In this document: positions 7,308 through 15,087 of the stretch, one piece after another
Position numbering within the stretch: position 1 is the stretch's first letter
Layout of the letters: the number at the start of each line of letters is the position of its first letter
Source of the DNA: CAIJMU01 sp035530275
Lineage (GTDB): Bacteria; Spirochaetota; Spirochaetia; Treponematales; Rectinemataceae
Length of the DNA stretch: 64,000 bases
Direction of reading: 5' to 3'
NCBI GenBank assembly: GCA_035530275.1
Contig: DATKVC010000008.1
Span: forward strand, 124,001-188,000
The notes under the pieces: generated by a model
Databases searched by the model: none
The model's input: only the letters and a program-made list of their open reading frames with translations
Told to the model about the DNA's origin: nothing
Made by a program: the position numbers and the translations under genes

Positions 7308-8988
7308 ATCCGGGCCGCGAGCCACGGAAGGCGAGCCAAAGTCGATCGACGAGCGAAGCTCGTCGGGAGCATGGACGCTCATGGGGGACGAGGCGATAGC
7401 CCTCGGCGCCCTCCATGCGGGCGTGTCGAGCGCCTACGCCTACCCGGGCACGCCCTCGACCGAGATCATGGAATCCTTCCAGTCCTGGAAGGCCGCGAGG
7501 TCGGCGCCGGGCTGTCCGGAGGCCACGATGGGGGCCCTCCTCGCCGAGTGGTGCTCCAACGAAAAGACGGCCTACGAGTCGGCCCTCGGCGCCTCCTTCG
7601 CGGGCAGGCGGGCGATGGTCTCGATGAAGCACGTCGGTCTCAACGTGGCGGCCGATCCCTTCGTCAACTCCGCCCTCATCCGCATCAACGGCGGCCTCGT
7701 GGTCGTCGTAGCCGACGATCCGGGCATGCACTCGAGCCAGGACGAGCAGGACACGAGGGCCCTCGCCGACTTCGCGCGGGTTCCCTGTTTCGAGCCGGCC
7801 AACCAGCAGGAAGCCTACGACATGACCAGGGCTGCCTTCGATTTCAGCGAGCGCCACGAGGTGCCTGTCGTCATCAGGGTCACGACGCGCCTGGCGCATT
7901 CGCGTTCCATCGTCGCCCTCGCCGCCCCGCGCGCTCCAAATCAGCTTCACAAGGCCGAGGCCGACAGGTCCTGGATCCTGATGCCCGCCGTCGCGCGCAG
8001 GCGCTGGAAGGTCCTCCTGGAAAAGCAGGCGACCTTCCTGGCCCACGCCGAGGAGTCGGCTCGCCTCGAGGCGGGTTCGGCCGAGCTCGGCGTCATCGCC
8101 TGCGGCATCGCGAGGCAATACCTCCTCGAGAATCTCGGCGACTACGAGGCGGCCTTCGGCGCGAAGCCTACAATACTGACGATCAACGCCTACCCCATGC
8201 CGGTGGGCCGCATCAGGGAATTCGCGGCGAAGGTGAAGCGCATCCTCGTCCTCGAGGAGGGCTATCCCCTGGTCGAGGACGCCATGCTCGGCGTTTTCGG
8301 CGCGCCCGTCCCCGTCGCTGGACGGCGCTCGGGCGCCCTTCCCCTGGACGGCGAGCTTTCGCCCGAACTCGTCCGTACGGCCCTCGGCCTTCCCGCCCGG
8401 GCCCTCCTTCCCGCGAGCTCCCTCGTGCCGCCCGAAAGGCCGCCCCAGTTCTGTCAGGGTTGCCCCCACGGGGACTCCTTCTCGGCCCTCAAGGAGGCCC
8501 TCAAGCCCTATCCCGAATACGCGGTCAACTCCGACATCGGCTGCTACACCCTCGGAGCCCTTCCGCCCTGGAACGCCATCGAGAGTTGCGTCGACATGGG
8601 CGCCTCGGTGGGCATGGCCCGCGGGGCCGCCGGCGCGGGCCTCCTCCCCGCCGTCGCCGTCATCGGCGACTCCACTTTCTACCATTCGGGCCTCCCCAAC
8701 CTCGTCGACGCCGTTTCTCACAATACCAACATCACCCTCGTCATCCTCGACAACGACACAACCGGCATGACGGGGGCCCAGCCGACCATCGCTCCGGCCT
8801 CCCGCTTCATACCCCTCCTCCAGGGCATCGGCGTCGACCCCGCCCACATCAGGGAGCTCAAGGCGCACCGCAGCGACCACGCGACGAACGTCGGGATCAT
8901 CGCCGAGGAGCTGGCCCACGAGGGTCCCTCGGTGATCATCATGGTCCGCGAATGCATCGAGTGGGCCAAGAAGCTGAGGAACATATGA
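7261..8988 (+). CDS. iorA: Indolepyruvate ferredoxin oxidoreductase alpha subunit, lacking the ferredoxin domain
   Basis: 575 residues. IorA binds thiamine diphosphate (TPP) and oxidatively decarboxylates indolepyruvate and other aryl-pyruvates to aryl-acetyl-CoA. Seen: the N-terminal domain AYAYPGTPSTEI (residues 59-69), the FCQGCPHGD segment (397-405), and the TPP/Mg site GDSTFYHSG (about 469) with DNDTTGMTG further on. The start at 7261 has a perfect AAAGGAGG site lying inside glnA; this adds an unusual 40-residue Ser/Glu-rich leader before MGDEAIALGALHAG, where most homologues begin (the ATG at 7381 is the alternative). The protein stops right after the TPP domain (VRECIEWAKKL), whereas typical IorA carries two C-terminal [4Fe-4S] clusters. 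iorB begins in an ATGA overlap. Confidence 0.88.
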   Translation: MSTTLPFPRNMNSTSESGPRATEGEPKSIDERSSSGAWTLMGDEAIALGALHAGVSSAYAYPGTPSTEIMESFQSWKAARSAPGCPEATMGALLAEWCSNEKTAYESALGASFAGRRAMVSMKHVGLNVAADPFVNSALIRINGGLVVVVADDPGMHSSQDEQDTRALADFARVPCFEPANQQEAYDMTRAAFDFSERHEVPVVIRVTTRLAHSRSIVALAAPRAPNQLHKAEADRSWILMPAVARRRWKVLLEKQATFLAHAEESARLEAGSAELGVIACGIARQYLLENLGDYEAAFGAKPTILTINAYPMPVGRIREFAAKVKRILVLEEGYPLVEDAMLGVFGAPVPVAGRRSGALPLDGELSPELVRTALGLPARALLPASSLVPPERPPQFCQGCPHGDSFSALKEALKPYPEYAVNSDIGCYTLGALPPWNAIESCVDMGASVGMARGAAGAGLLPAVAVIGDSTFYHSGLPNLVDAVSHNTNITLVILDNDTTGMTGAQPTIAPASRFIPLLQGIGVDPAHIRELKAHRSDHATNVGIIAEELAHEGPSVIIMVRECIEWAKKLRNI

Positions 8989-9599
8989 ACTACGACATAA
9001 TCTTGTGCGGCGTAGGCGGCCAGGGCGGCATCTCGGTCTCCGTCGTCATCGCCAAGGCCGCGATGGCCGAGGGCTATCGCGTCAAGCAATCCGAGATCCA
9101 CGGGATGTCGCAGCGAGGCGGCGAGGTACTCGCCCACCTCCGCATCTCTGACGGCGAACCGGCCAGCCCCTCGATTCCCGTGGGCGCCGCGGATTTGATC
9201 ATCTCCTTCGAGCCCCTCGAGGCTCTCAGGCACGCGCGCTGGCTCTCCGTGGAGCGCGGCACCCTCGTCTCGGCCATCTCGCCGGTCAAGAACATAACCG
9301 ACTACCCCGAGCTCGACGCGGTCCTCGCCGAGCTCCGCGCCCTCCCCCGAGTCTTCCTCGTCGACGCGGACGCTATCGCGAAGGAAGCAGGCAATTCGAG
9401 GGCGGCGAACATGGTCCTCGTCGGCCTCGCCTCGACGCTTATGCCCGTCTCGCCCGCGCGCCTGGAGGCCGAGACCGCGGCCTTCTTCGCACGCAAGGGC
9501 CAGGCCGTCGTCGACGCCAATATCGCCGCCTTCCGCAAGGGCCGCGAACGCGCGGCCCTAGGTCGCGAACGCGCGGCCCGGGGATGGGAGCTCCGATGA
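8985..9599 (+). CDS. iorB: Indolepyruvate oxidoreductase beta subunit
   Basis: 204 residues, the usual length. The POR gamma-type domain starts with YDIILCGVGGQGGISVSVVIA and has the family motif EIHGMSQRGGEVLAHLRI; it should bind CoA and dock on IorA. It contains no cysteine-rich cluster motif, so it does not replace the missing iron-sulfur domain of IorA. The start overlaps the iorA stop as ATGA, preceded by GAGGA. The C-terminus carries a short duplicated tail (GRERAALGRERAARG) encoded by a near-perfect DNA repeat at about 9540-9579. The acyl-CoA synthetase gene starts in another ATGA overlap. Confidence 0.9.
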   Translation: MNYDIILCGVGGQGGISVSVVIAKAAMAEGYRVKQSEIHGMSQRGGEVLAHLRISDGEPASPSIPVGAADLIISFEPLEALRHARWLSVERGTLVSAISPVKNITDYPELDAVLAELRALPRVFLVDADAIAKEAGNSRAANMVLVGLASTLMPVSPARLEAETAAFFARKGQAVVDANIAAFRKGRERAALGRERAARGWELR

Positions 9600-11989
9600 G
9601 CTACGACCGCGAGTCCGTCATGCGCCTCGCCGAGGCATCGGTAGCCAAGGTCGAAGGCCGCGAGGCCCTCACCGACCTCGAGGGCCTCGCCATCCTCGAA
9701 GCCATGGGCCTCGAAGTGCCCTTTTTCCGCCTCGTGAAGGGGGCGGCGTCGGCGCGCGAGGCCGCCCGCGAGGCGATGGCCCGCGACAGCGCGACGGCGC
9801 CGCGAAAGTTGGTCGTCAAGGTAGCGAGCCCCGAGATCCTCCACAAGACGGAGGTCGGAGGAGTCGCTATCATCGACGGAAACCTCGTGCCGGACCTGCC
9901 AGCCGCCGTCGAGGCGGCGGTCGCCGACATGGAAAGGCGCTTCGCCGACAAGAGGGTCGAGGGCTATACGATCAACGAGTTCGTCGCCTACGAACCCCGC
10001 ATCGGCCACGAGATGATCGTCGGCTGCCGCTTCGCACCCGACTTCGGACCAATTGTGAGTTTCGGGCCGGGCGGCATCTTCGCCGAGAGGCTCGCGGGAG
10101 CCTTCAAGCCTGGCTCGGCCAATGTCTTCTTTTCGCCAGTCAACGCCGATAGGGCCCTGATCGAGGAGAGCCTCCGCGGCAACGAGATCTGCGTCCTCGC
10201 CTCGGCCGGGCTCCGCAACACCAAGCCCGCGATCGCCTTCGAAAAGATCGTGGATGTCGTCGAGGCCTTCGTCCGGGCCGCCCCCCTCCTGGCCGCCGCG
10301 GGCATCCCCGAGTTCGAGGTCAATCCCTTCGTCATCGCGCCGGCGCGCGGCGCCGCGGGGCGTCCCGACGCCGCCGGCCAGGGGGCGAGGCTCCTCGCCC
10401 TTGATGTCCTGGGCAAGGTCGCCCCCATCTCCGCCTTCGGCGCCCAGCTCGGCGTCGACGAGGCAGGAAAGGTCGTCAATTTCGAGCAGGCGCGACGGCC
10501 GGTGAAGAAGCTGGAGAGGCTTCTCGTCCCCGAAAGCGCGGCCGTCATCGGCGTCTCCGAAAAGGGCATGAACAACGGCCGCATCATCCTCAACAACCTC
10601 ATCCACGACGGCTTCGACCGGAAGCGTCTCTATGTCGTGAAGGCCGGGACGGCCGAAATCGACGGCTGCGTCTGCGTGCCCGACGTCGCGAGCCTCCCGG
10701 AAAAGGTCGACCTCTTCGTCCTCGTGATCCCCGCGGCCCAGGCGGCGATCACGATCGCCCAGCTCGCCGAACTCGACAAGGCGAACTCCATCATCGTCAT
10801 CCCAGGCGGCCTCGAGGAGAAGGGCGGCACCGAGGCCATCGTCGCGAGGATGCGCGAAGCCCTCGCCGCCTCGCGCTCGAAGTCGGGCGGCGGGCCCCTG
10901 ATCAACGGGGGCAACTGTCTCGGAATCCGTTCCGTGCCCGGCCGGTACAACACCCTCTTCATCCCCGAGTACAAGCTCCCGATGCCGAAGGGCTCCGTCG
11001 CCCCCCTCGCAGTCGTCTCCCAGTCGGGGGCCTTCGCCATCGCCCGCGTCTCGAAGCATCCGGACATCAATCCCAAGTACCTCGTCACCTGCGGCAACCA
11101 GATGGATGTCACGGTGGGCGACTGGCTCGAGCATCTCGCATCCGATCGCGAACTCGAGATCTTCGCGGTCTACATCGAGGGATTCAAACCCCTCGACGGA
11201 GAGAAGCTTCTCCGGGCGGTGCGATCCATCGTCGCCTCGGGGCGCACGGTCATCTTCTATCGAGCGGGCAGGACGGCGGCGGGGGCGGCAGCAAGCGCAA
11301 GCCATACCGCGAGCATCGCCGGCGACTGGCCCGTGACGCGGGCCCTCCTCGAGGGCGCCGGAGCTACCGTCGCCACAACCCTCGACGCCTTCGACGACGC
11401 CCTCACGACCTTCACCTTGCTTCGCGGCAAGAAACGGCCCGCGGCGAAGGCCAAAGGGTCCAAGCCCCCCTCCCCGCGTCTGGGCGCAGTCTCGAACGCT
11501 GGCTTCGAGTGCGTCGCCATCGCCGACAACCTCGGGAGCATGGAGCTCGCCACTTTCTCTCCCTCGACAGCCCCGGAGCTGGAAAGGGTCTTCGCCCAGG
11601 CGAAGATCGGAGAAATCGTCGATGTCCACAATCCCGTCGATCTCACGCCGATGGCCGGCGACGCGGCCTACGAGGAGACCTTCCGCGCCGTCCTCGCCGA
11701 CGCGAAGGTCGACTGCGGCATCGTGGGCATCGTCCCCCTCACCGCCATGATGAACACCCTCGCCGCCGGTCCGGCCTCGCAGGGGGAGGACGTGAAGCGA
11801 GACGATTCCATAGCGTTCCGCTACGGCAAGCTGATGAAGGAGGGCGACAAGCCCTGGGTGGCCGTCGTGGACTCCGGGTCCTTGTACGATCCTCTAGCCA
11901 GGGAGCTCGAGGCCCGCGGCGTGCCGACCTTCAGGACGGCCGACCGGGCCCTCGCGATGCTCGACCTCTGGATGTCGTCGCGGTCTTGA
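9596..11989 (+). CDS. ADP-forming acyl-CoA synthetase, fused ATP-grasp and CoA-ligase domains
   Basis: 797 residues. NDP-forming acyl-CoA synthetases turn acyl-CoA, ADP and phosphate into acid, CoA and ATP. Domain order is beta-alpha: an ATP-grasp domain (about 1-235, with VKVASPEILHKTEVGGVAI), a linker, a CoA-binding Rossmann domain (about 310-420, AAVIGVSEKGMNNGRI), and succinyl-CoA-ligase-like domains with the phosphorylated His570 in SASHTASIAGD. Many homologues have the opposite, alpha-beta order. The ATG at 9596 overlaps the iorB stop and has GGGAG upstream; an ATG 12 bases earlier is less likely. Placed after iorAB, it should harvest ATP from aryl-acetyl-CoA made by IorAB, as described for archaeal peptide fermenters; an acetyl-CoA substrate cannot be excluded. 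Confidence 0.9.
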   Translation: MSYDRESVMRLAEASVAKVEGREALTDLEGLAILEAMGLEVPFFRLVKGAASAREAAREAMARDSATAPRKLVVKVASPEILHKTEVGGVAIIDGNLVPDLPAAVEAAVADMERRFADKRVEGYTINEFVAYEPRIGHEMIVGCRFAPDFGPIVSFGPGGIFAERLAGAFKPGSANVFFSPVNADRALIEESLRGNEICVLASAGLRNTKPAIAFEKIVDVVEAFVRAAPLLAAAGIPEFEVNPFVIAPARGAAGRPDAAGQGARLLALDVLGKVAPISAFGAQLGVDEAGKVVNFEQARRPVKKLERLLVPESAAVIGVSEKGMNNGRIILNNLIHDGFDRKRLYVVKAGTAEIDGCVCVPDVASLPEKVDLFVLVIPAAQAAITIAQLAELDKANSIIVIPGGLEEKGGTEAIVARMREALAASRSKSGGGPLINGGNCLGIRSVPGRYNTLFIPEYKLPMPKGSVAPLAVVSQSGAFAIARVSKHPDINPKYLVTCGNQMDVTVGDWLEHLASDRELEIFAVYIEGFKPLDGEKLLRAVRSIVASGRTVIFYRAGRTAAGAAASASHTASIAGDWPVTRALLEGAGATVATTLDAFDDALTTFTLLRGKKRPAAKAKGSKPPSPRLGAVSNAGFECVAIADNLGSMELATFSPSTAPELERVFAQAKIGEIVDVHNPVDLTPMAGDAAYEETFRAVLADAKVDCGIVGIVPLTAMMNTLAAGPASQGEDVKRDDSIAFRYGKLMKEGDKPWVAVVDSGSLYDPLARELEARGVPTFRTADRALAMLDLWMSSRS

Positions 11990-12031
11990 GGCAGCGAGGC
12001 CTTTTCGCCGGAGTGATACGTCGATATCATC

Positions 12032-13060
12032 ATGTCTATGTCAGAAACGCTTCTGATCTCGCCATCAGTCCTCCTCAAGAAGGCCGAACTCCTCGGAGGC
12101 CTTCTCGACGGGGATTTCGACTACTTCGCCAGCCGCAGCGGAGCCCTCTCCCTCGGCGACGGGGAAATCCTCTTCGTCGCGGGCTCGAGGGCCGACCGTT
12201 TCTGGGTGGTCGCCTCGGGAAACATCATCGTGGAAAGGGACGAGGTCGCGATCGCCGGTTTCGGGCCGGGAGACGTAGTGGGCGATTTCGATTTCGCGAG
12301 GGGAGCCTCCCGCGACGCGACGGCGAGGAGCGAGGGGCCGAGCGCCCTCGTCGAATTCCCCCGTCTCGGCATTTCACTCGCCGACCTCGTCGCCGAGCGC
12401 CCCGACGCCTCAGCGAGGCTCCTCCTCCGCTCGATCGCCATGATCTCATCGCGCATCCGTTCCGTGCAAAGACTCATCTCGGAGAACGCCCCCTGGGTTC
12501 GCGAGCTCCGCCATCAATCCCACACCGACGCGAACACCGGGCTCTCCACCCGCTCTTTCTTCGAGGAGGAGCTCTCGAAGCGCCTCGGGGATCCCGCCCT
12601 CTTCCTCTTGATCAAGCCCGATCGCTTCAAGGAGCTCGTCGACGAACGCGGCCATGCCGCAGGCGACGCCGCCATGTCGGCAATCGCAGCCCTTCTTATC
12701 GGCACGATCCGCGAGCTCGGTCGGGGCCATGCGATACGGATCAAGAGCAACGAGACTGCCCTCGTCGTGCCGCATTGCGGCAAAGAGGAGGCGCGCGAAC
12801 TCGCCCGCCGCGTCGCTCGCGGCTTCGCGACCCTCGACGCGGGGCCCAACTGCGCGGGCTTCCGTCCCAGCCCGAGCATCGCCCTGGGCTTTTGGCCGGA
12901 GCATGGGAAGGATCCCTCCCGCCTCTTCGACGCGGTCTACGGCCTCCTGCAGAGGGCCTGGCGCGACGGCGGCGACAGGGCCTATTCGATGCGCACGACG
13001 ACCGGAAAGCCCCCCGAAGGCATTCCCGAACGGAGACGATCGCAGGAAGGCGAAAGTTGA
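12032..13060 (+). CDS. cNMP-binding protein with a degenerate GGDEF domain
   Basis: 342 residues. Residues about 20-125 have the cyclic-nucleotide-binding beta-roll pattern (LGDGEILFVAGSRADRFWVVASG). Residues about 160-320 align with a GGDEF domain (HTDANTGLSTRSFFEEEL, then RGHAAGDAAM), but the signature GGDEF is replaced by SNETA (239-243), so no cyclase activity is expected. The domain more likely serves for partner or ligand binding. The start has no good SD site; a hairpin with TGATA/TATCA arms lies at 12014-12029 just before it. It sits 42 bases after the acyl-CoA synthetase and overlaps its sister gene at TTGA, so translation of the two is probably coupled. Confidence 0.75.
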   Translation: MSMSETLLISPSVLLKKAELLGGLLDGDFDYFASRSGALSLGDGEILFVAGSRADRFWVVASGNIIVERDEVAIAGFGPGDVVGDFDFARGASRDATARSEGPSALVEFPRLGISLADLVAERPDASARLLLRSIAMISSRIRSVQRLISENAPWVRELRHQSHTDANTGLSTRSFFEEELSKRLGDPALFLLIKPDRFKELVDERGHAAGDAAMSAIAALLIGTIRELGRGHAIRIKSNETALVVPHCGKEEARELARRVARGFATLDAGPNCAGFRPSPSIALGFWPEHGKDPSRLFDAVYGLLQRAWRDGGDRAYSMRTTTGKPPEGIPERRRSQEGES

Positions 13061-14091
13061 GCGACATCGCCTCCTTCCTGTCGACGGTTCCCGCCTGCGC
13101 CGGGATGAGCGGGCTCGAACTCAACACCCTCGCGGCCTTCCTCGAGCCGCTCCGCCTCGCCCCGTCGGAGATCCTCTTCCGCGAAGGCGAGGGAGGATCG
13201 GCCATGTACTTCGTGCGCACGGGCAGCATGGGCGCCTGGGTGATGGAGGACGAGATGACGCGCAGGGAGGTCTACGAGTTCCTGCCCGGCAGTCATCTCG
13301 GGGAAATGGCCATCGCCGAGGGCTCCGTGCGGTCGGCGACGGCCTACGCGAAGACGGAGGTCAGCCTCCTCGCCCTCGACGCCCTCGATTTCCATCGGCT
13401 TGTCTGGGAACATCCCGGCCTCGCCGTCAAGCTCCTCGGCAACATGGCGAGGAACCTGGCGGCCTGGCTCGACGAAGCAGCCGACTATCTCGGCGACCTG
13501 GCCCGTTGGGGCGAGAACGCGAGGCGCAAGGCCGTCGTCGACGAATCCACGGGGCTCTTCAACCGCCGCTTTCTTGAAGAGGCGATCCGCGCCCGCGAGG
13601 GCCGGGGCATCGACGCGAGGCGGCCCTGCGCCCTCGTCGCCTTCGACCTCGACCGCTTCCACGACGTCAACGAGAATCTCGGCAATCCGGCAGGAGACGC
13701 GGTGATAGCCCAGATCGGGGCCCTGGTGCAATCGATGGCCTCCACCGCGGGCTTCGAGGGCATCGTCCCCGCCCGACTCTCGGGCGACGAGTTCTCGATC
13801 CTCCTCCCCGACGCGACGAAGGAGGAAGCGACTGCCTTCGCCGAAGGCCTCCGTCTCGCGATCGAGGAGCTCTTCATAGAATTCCGAGCGGGGCCGGGCG
13901 CCGTTACGAAGCGGCTGTCCATCACGGCGAGCTTCGGCATCGCCGAGGCGCCCCGCGACGCCTACGACGGCCAGAGCCTGGTGGCATGCGCCGACGGGGC
14001 CCTCGCGCAGGCGAAGGCCGAAGGACGCAATTGTGTCCGTTGCGCCGAGGACGACGCGATCGCCTGCCTCGACGAATCAGTGCCTGAATAG
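13057..14091 (+). CDS. cNMP-binding protein with an intact GGDEF diguanylate cyclase domain
   Basis: 344 residues starting with TTG in a TTGA overlap with the preceding gene; AGGAAGG lies 7 bases upstream. Residues about 15-130 form a Crp-like cNMP-binding domain (FREGEGGSAMYFVRTGSMG and FLPGSHLGEMAIAEG, a good phosphate-binding cassette). After a helix, residues about 158-330 form a GGDEF domain with DESTGLFNRR, FDLDRFHDVNENLG and signature SGDEF (242-246), which is compatible with c-di-GMP synthesis. No RxxD inhibitory site is seen at the usual position. The pair of a degenerate and an intact copy looks like a duplicated gene whose first copy became a regulatory partner. It may link cAMP, for example from the cyclase at 3-5.8 kb, to c-di-GMP. 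Confidence 0.85.
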   Translation: MSDIASFLSTVPACAGMSGLELNTLAAFLEPLRLAPSEILFREGEGGSAMYFVRTGSMGAWVMEDEMTRREVYEFLPGSHLGEMAIAEGSVRSATAYAKTEVSLLALDALDFHRLVWEHPGLAVKLLGNMARNLAAWLDEAADYLGDLARWGENARRKAVVDESTGLFNRRFLEEAIRAREGRGIDARRPCALVAFDLDRFHDVNENLGNPAGDAVIAQIGALVQSMASTAGFEGIVPARLSGDEFSILLPDATKEEATAFAEGLRLAIEELFIEFRAGPGAVTKRLSITASFGIAEAPRDAYDGQSLVACADGALAQAKAEGRNCVRCAEDDAIACLDESVPE

Positions 14092-14098
14092 GGCGAAG

Positions 14099-14890
14099 CT
14101 ACGGCGAAGCCACGGCGAAGCCGAGGGCGACGAGGGAGCCCGCTGCCGAAGCCGCGGCGAGGATTCGCGTCCAGAGGATACCCGTCTTCGCGCCGGCCAC
14201 GATGGCCTCCTCGCTCCGCACCGACACGATGAATCGGCCCTTGGCCGGCTTGCGAACGCGGAGCTCGCCGCCCTCGTCGGCGACCTCGCCCAACACATAG
14301 AGCATCCTTCCGGCGGGGATCGCGCGTTCGGTGAAGCGGTAGCCCAGGGTCCGTCTCCCTCCGGCGGCCTCGGCCAGGGCCTGGAACACGAAACCGCCCA
14401 CGCCCAAGGTCGATCCGCCCGAACTGTCGAAGCTCGACCAGGTCGACTCGGGCTCGAGCTTGGCGCCCTTAGGGTCAACCTTGATGCGGCCGCTCCCGTC
14501 GTCGAGTTCGAAAACGGGTTCGCGACGGATGCTCGAAACGACCTCGCTGCCCCTGTTCGTCCTTCGCTGGCGGTTGCCGTCCTTGTCCGTTTCCCAATGC
14601 TCTTCCTCGTACTCCCGCGTGACGACGCACTCGTACCAGATCGAGTCCGTGCCCGAAAAGTCGGCCTTCAGAGGCTCGATCGCGACGGCCTTCCCCTTGA
14701 ACTCGGCGGGTTGGACGAAGGAGCCCGCGCCGATCTCCTTGGCCACCGAGGCCGCAAGGTCGACGATAGTCGCGACCTCGCTCGTTTCCCTGCCCGCGAC
14801 ATCGAGGAGCTTGGCGGATAGAGAACGCGAAACGAGGAAGAGGACGAGGGCGACGACCGCCGCGACGCCGGCTGCGATGAAGAGTTCCAT
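14099..14890 (-). CDS. Membrane protein with GIDE (MULAN/E3-like) domain
   Basis: 264 residues. One N-terminal membrane segment (ELFIAAGVAAVVALVLFLVS) and probably a second at the C-terminus (about 235-260) enclose a beta-rich domain. The segment WYECVVTREYEEEHWETD followed by FELDDGSGRIKVDPKGA matches the GIDE domain of the eukaryotic mitochondrial E3 ligase MULAN and its bacterial relatives. There is no RING domain, so ubiquitin ligase activity is not expected. The ATG at 14890 is chosen over the longer frame because GGAGG lies 5 bases upstream. It converges on the GGDEF gene and diverges from ppk. Function in bacteria is unknown. Confidence 0.7.
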   Translation of the reverse strand: MELFIAAGVAAVVALVLFLVSRSLSAKLLDVAGRETSEVATIVDLAASVAKEIGAGSFVQPAEFKGKAVAIEPLKADFSGTDSIWYECVVTREYEEEHWETDKDGNRQRRTNRGSEVVSSIRREPVFELDDGSGRIKVDPKGAKLEPESTWSSFDSSGGSTLGVGGFVFQALAEAAGGRRTLGYRFTERAIPAGRMLYVLGEVADEGGELRVRKPAKGRFIVSVRSEEAIVAGAKTGILWTRILAAASAAGSLVALGFAVASP

Positions 14891-15087
14891 GGATGCCTCC
14901 AGACCCGGCCAAGTATAGGGCGGATGCGATGGCGGCGCCACCACCGCATTCCGACCTTAGGTTGCGGCGAGGCTTCCTTGCTACGGAAGGACGGCGGCAC
15001 TACTATCAAACGGATAATGAGTGGGCCGGCGCGCGAAACGACGATCGGCCGCTCGATGCGCGGGCGGCCGACGCCCCGGAAGGCAGC

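Noticed and set aside
5868..11629. Very long minus-strand open frames opposite glnA, iorA and the acyl-CoA synthetase (504, 561 and 775 codons)
   Set aside because: They are antisense shadows produced by high-GC codon use; they lack protein-family motifs, while the plus-strand genes have clear motifs and SD sites.
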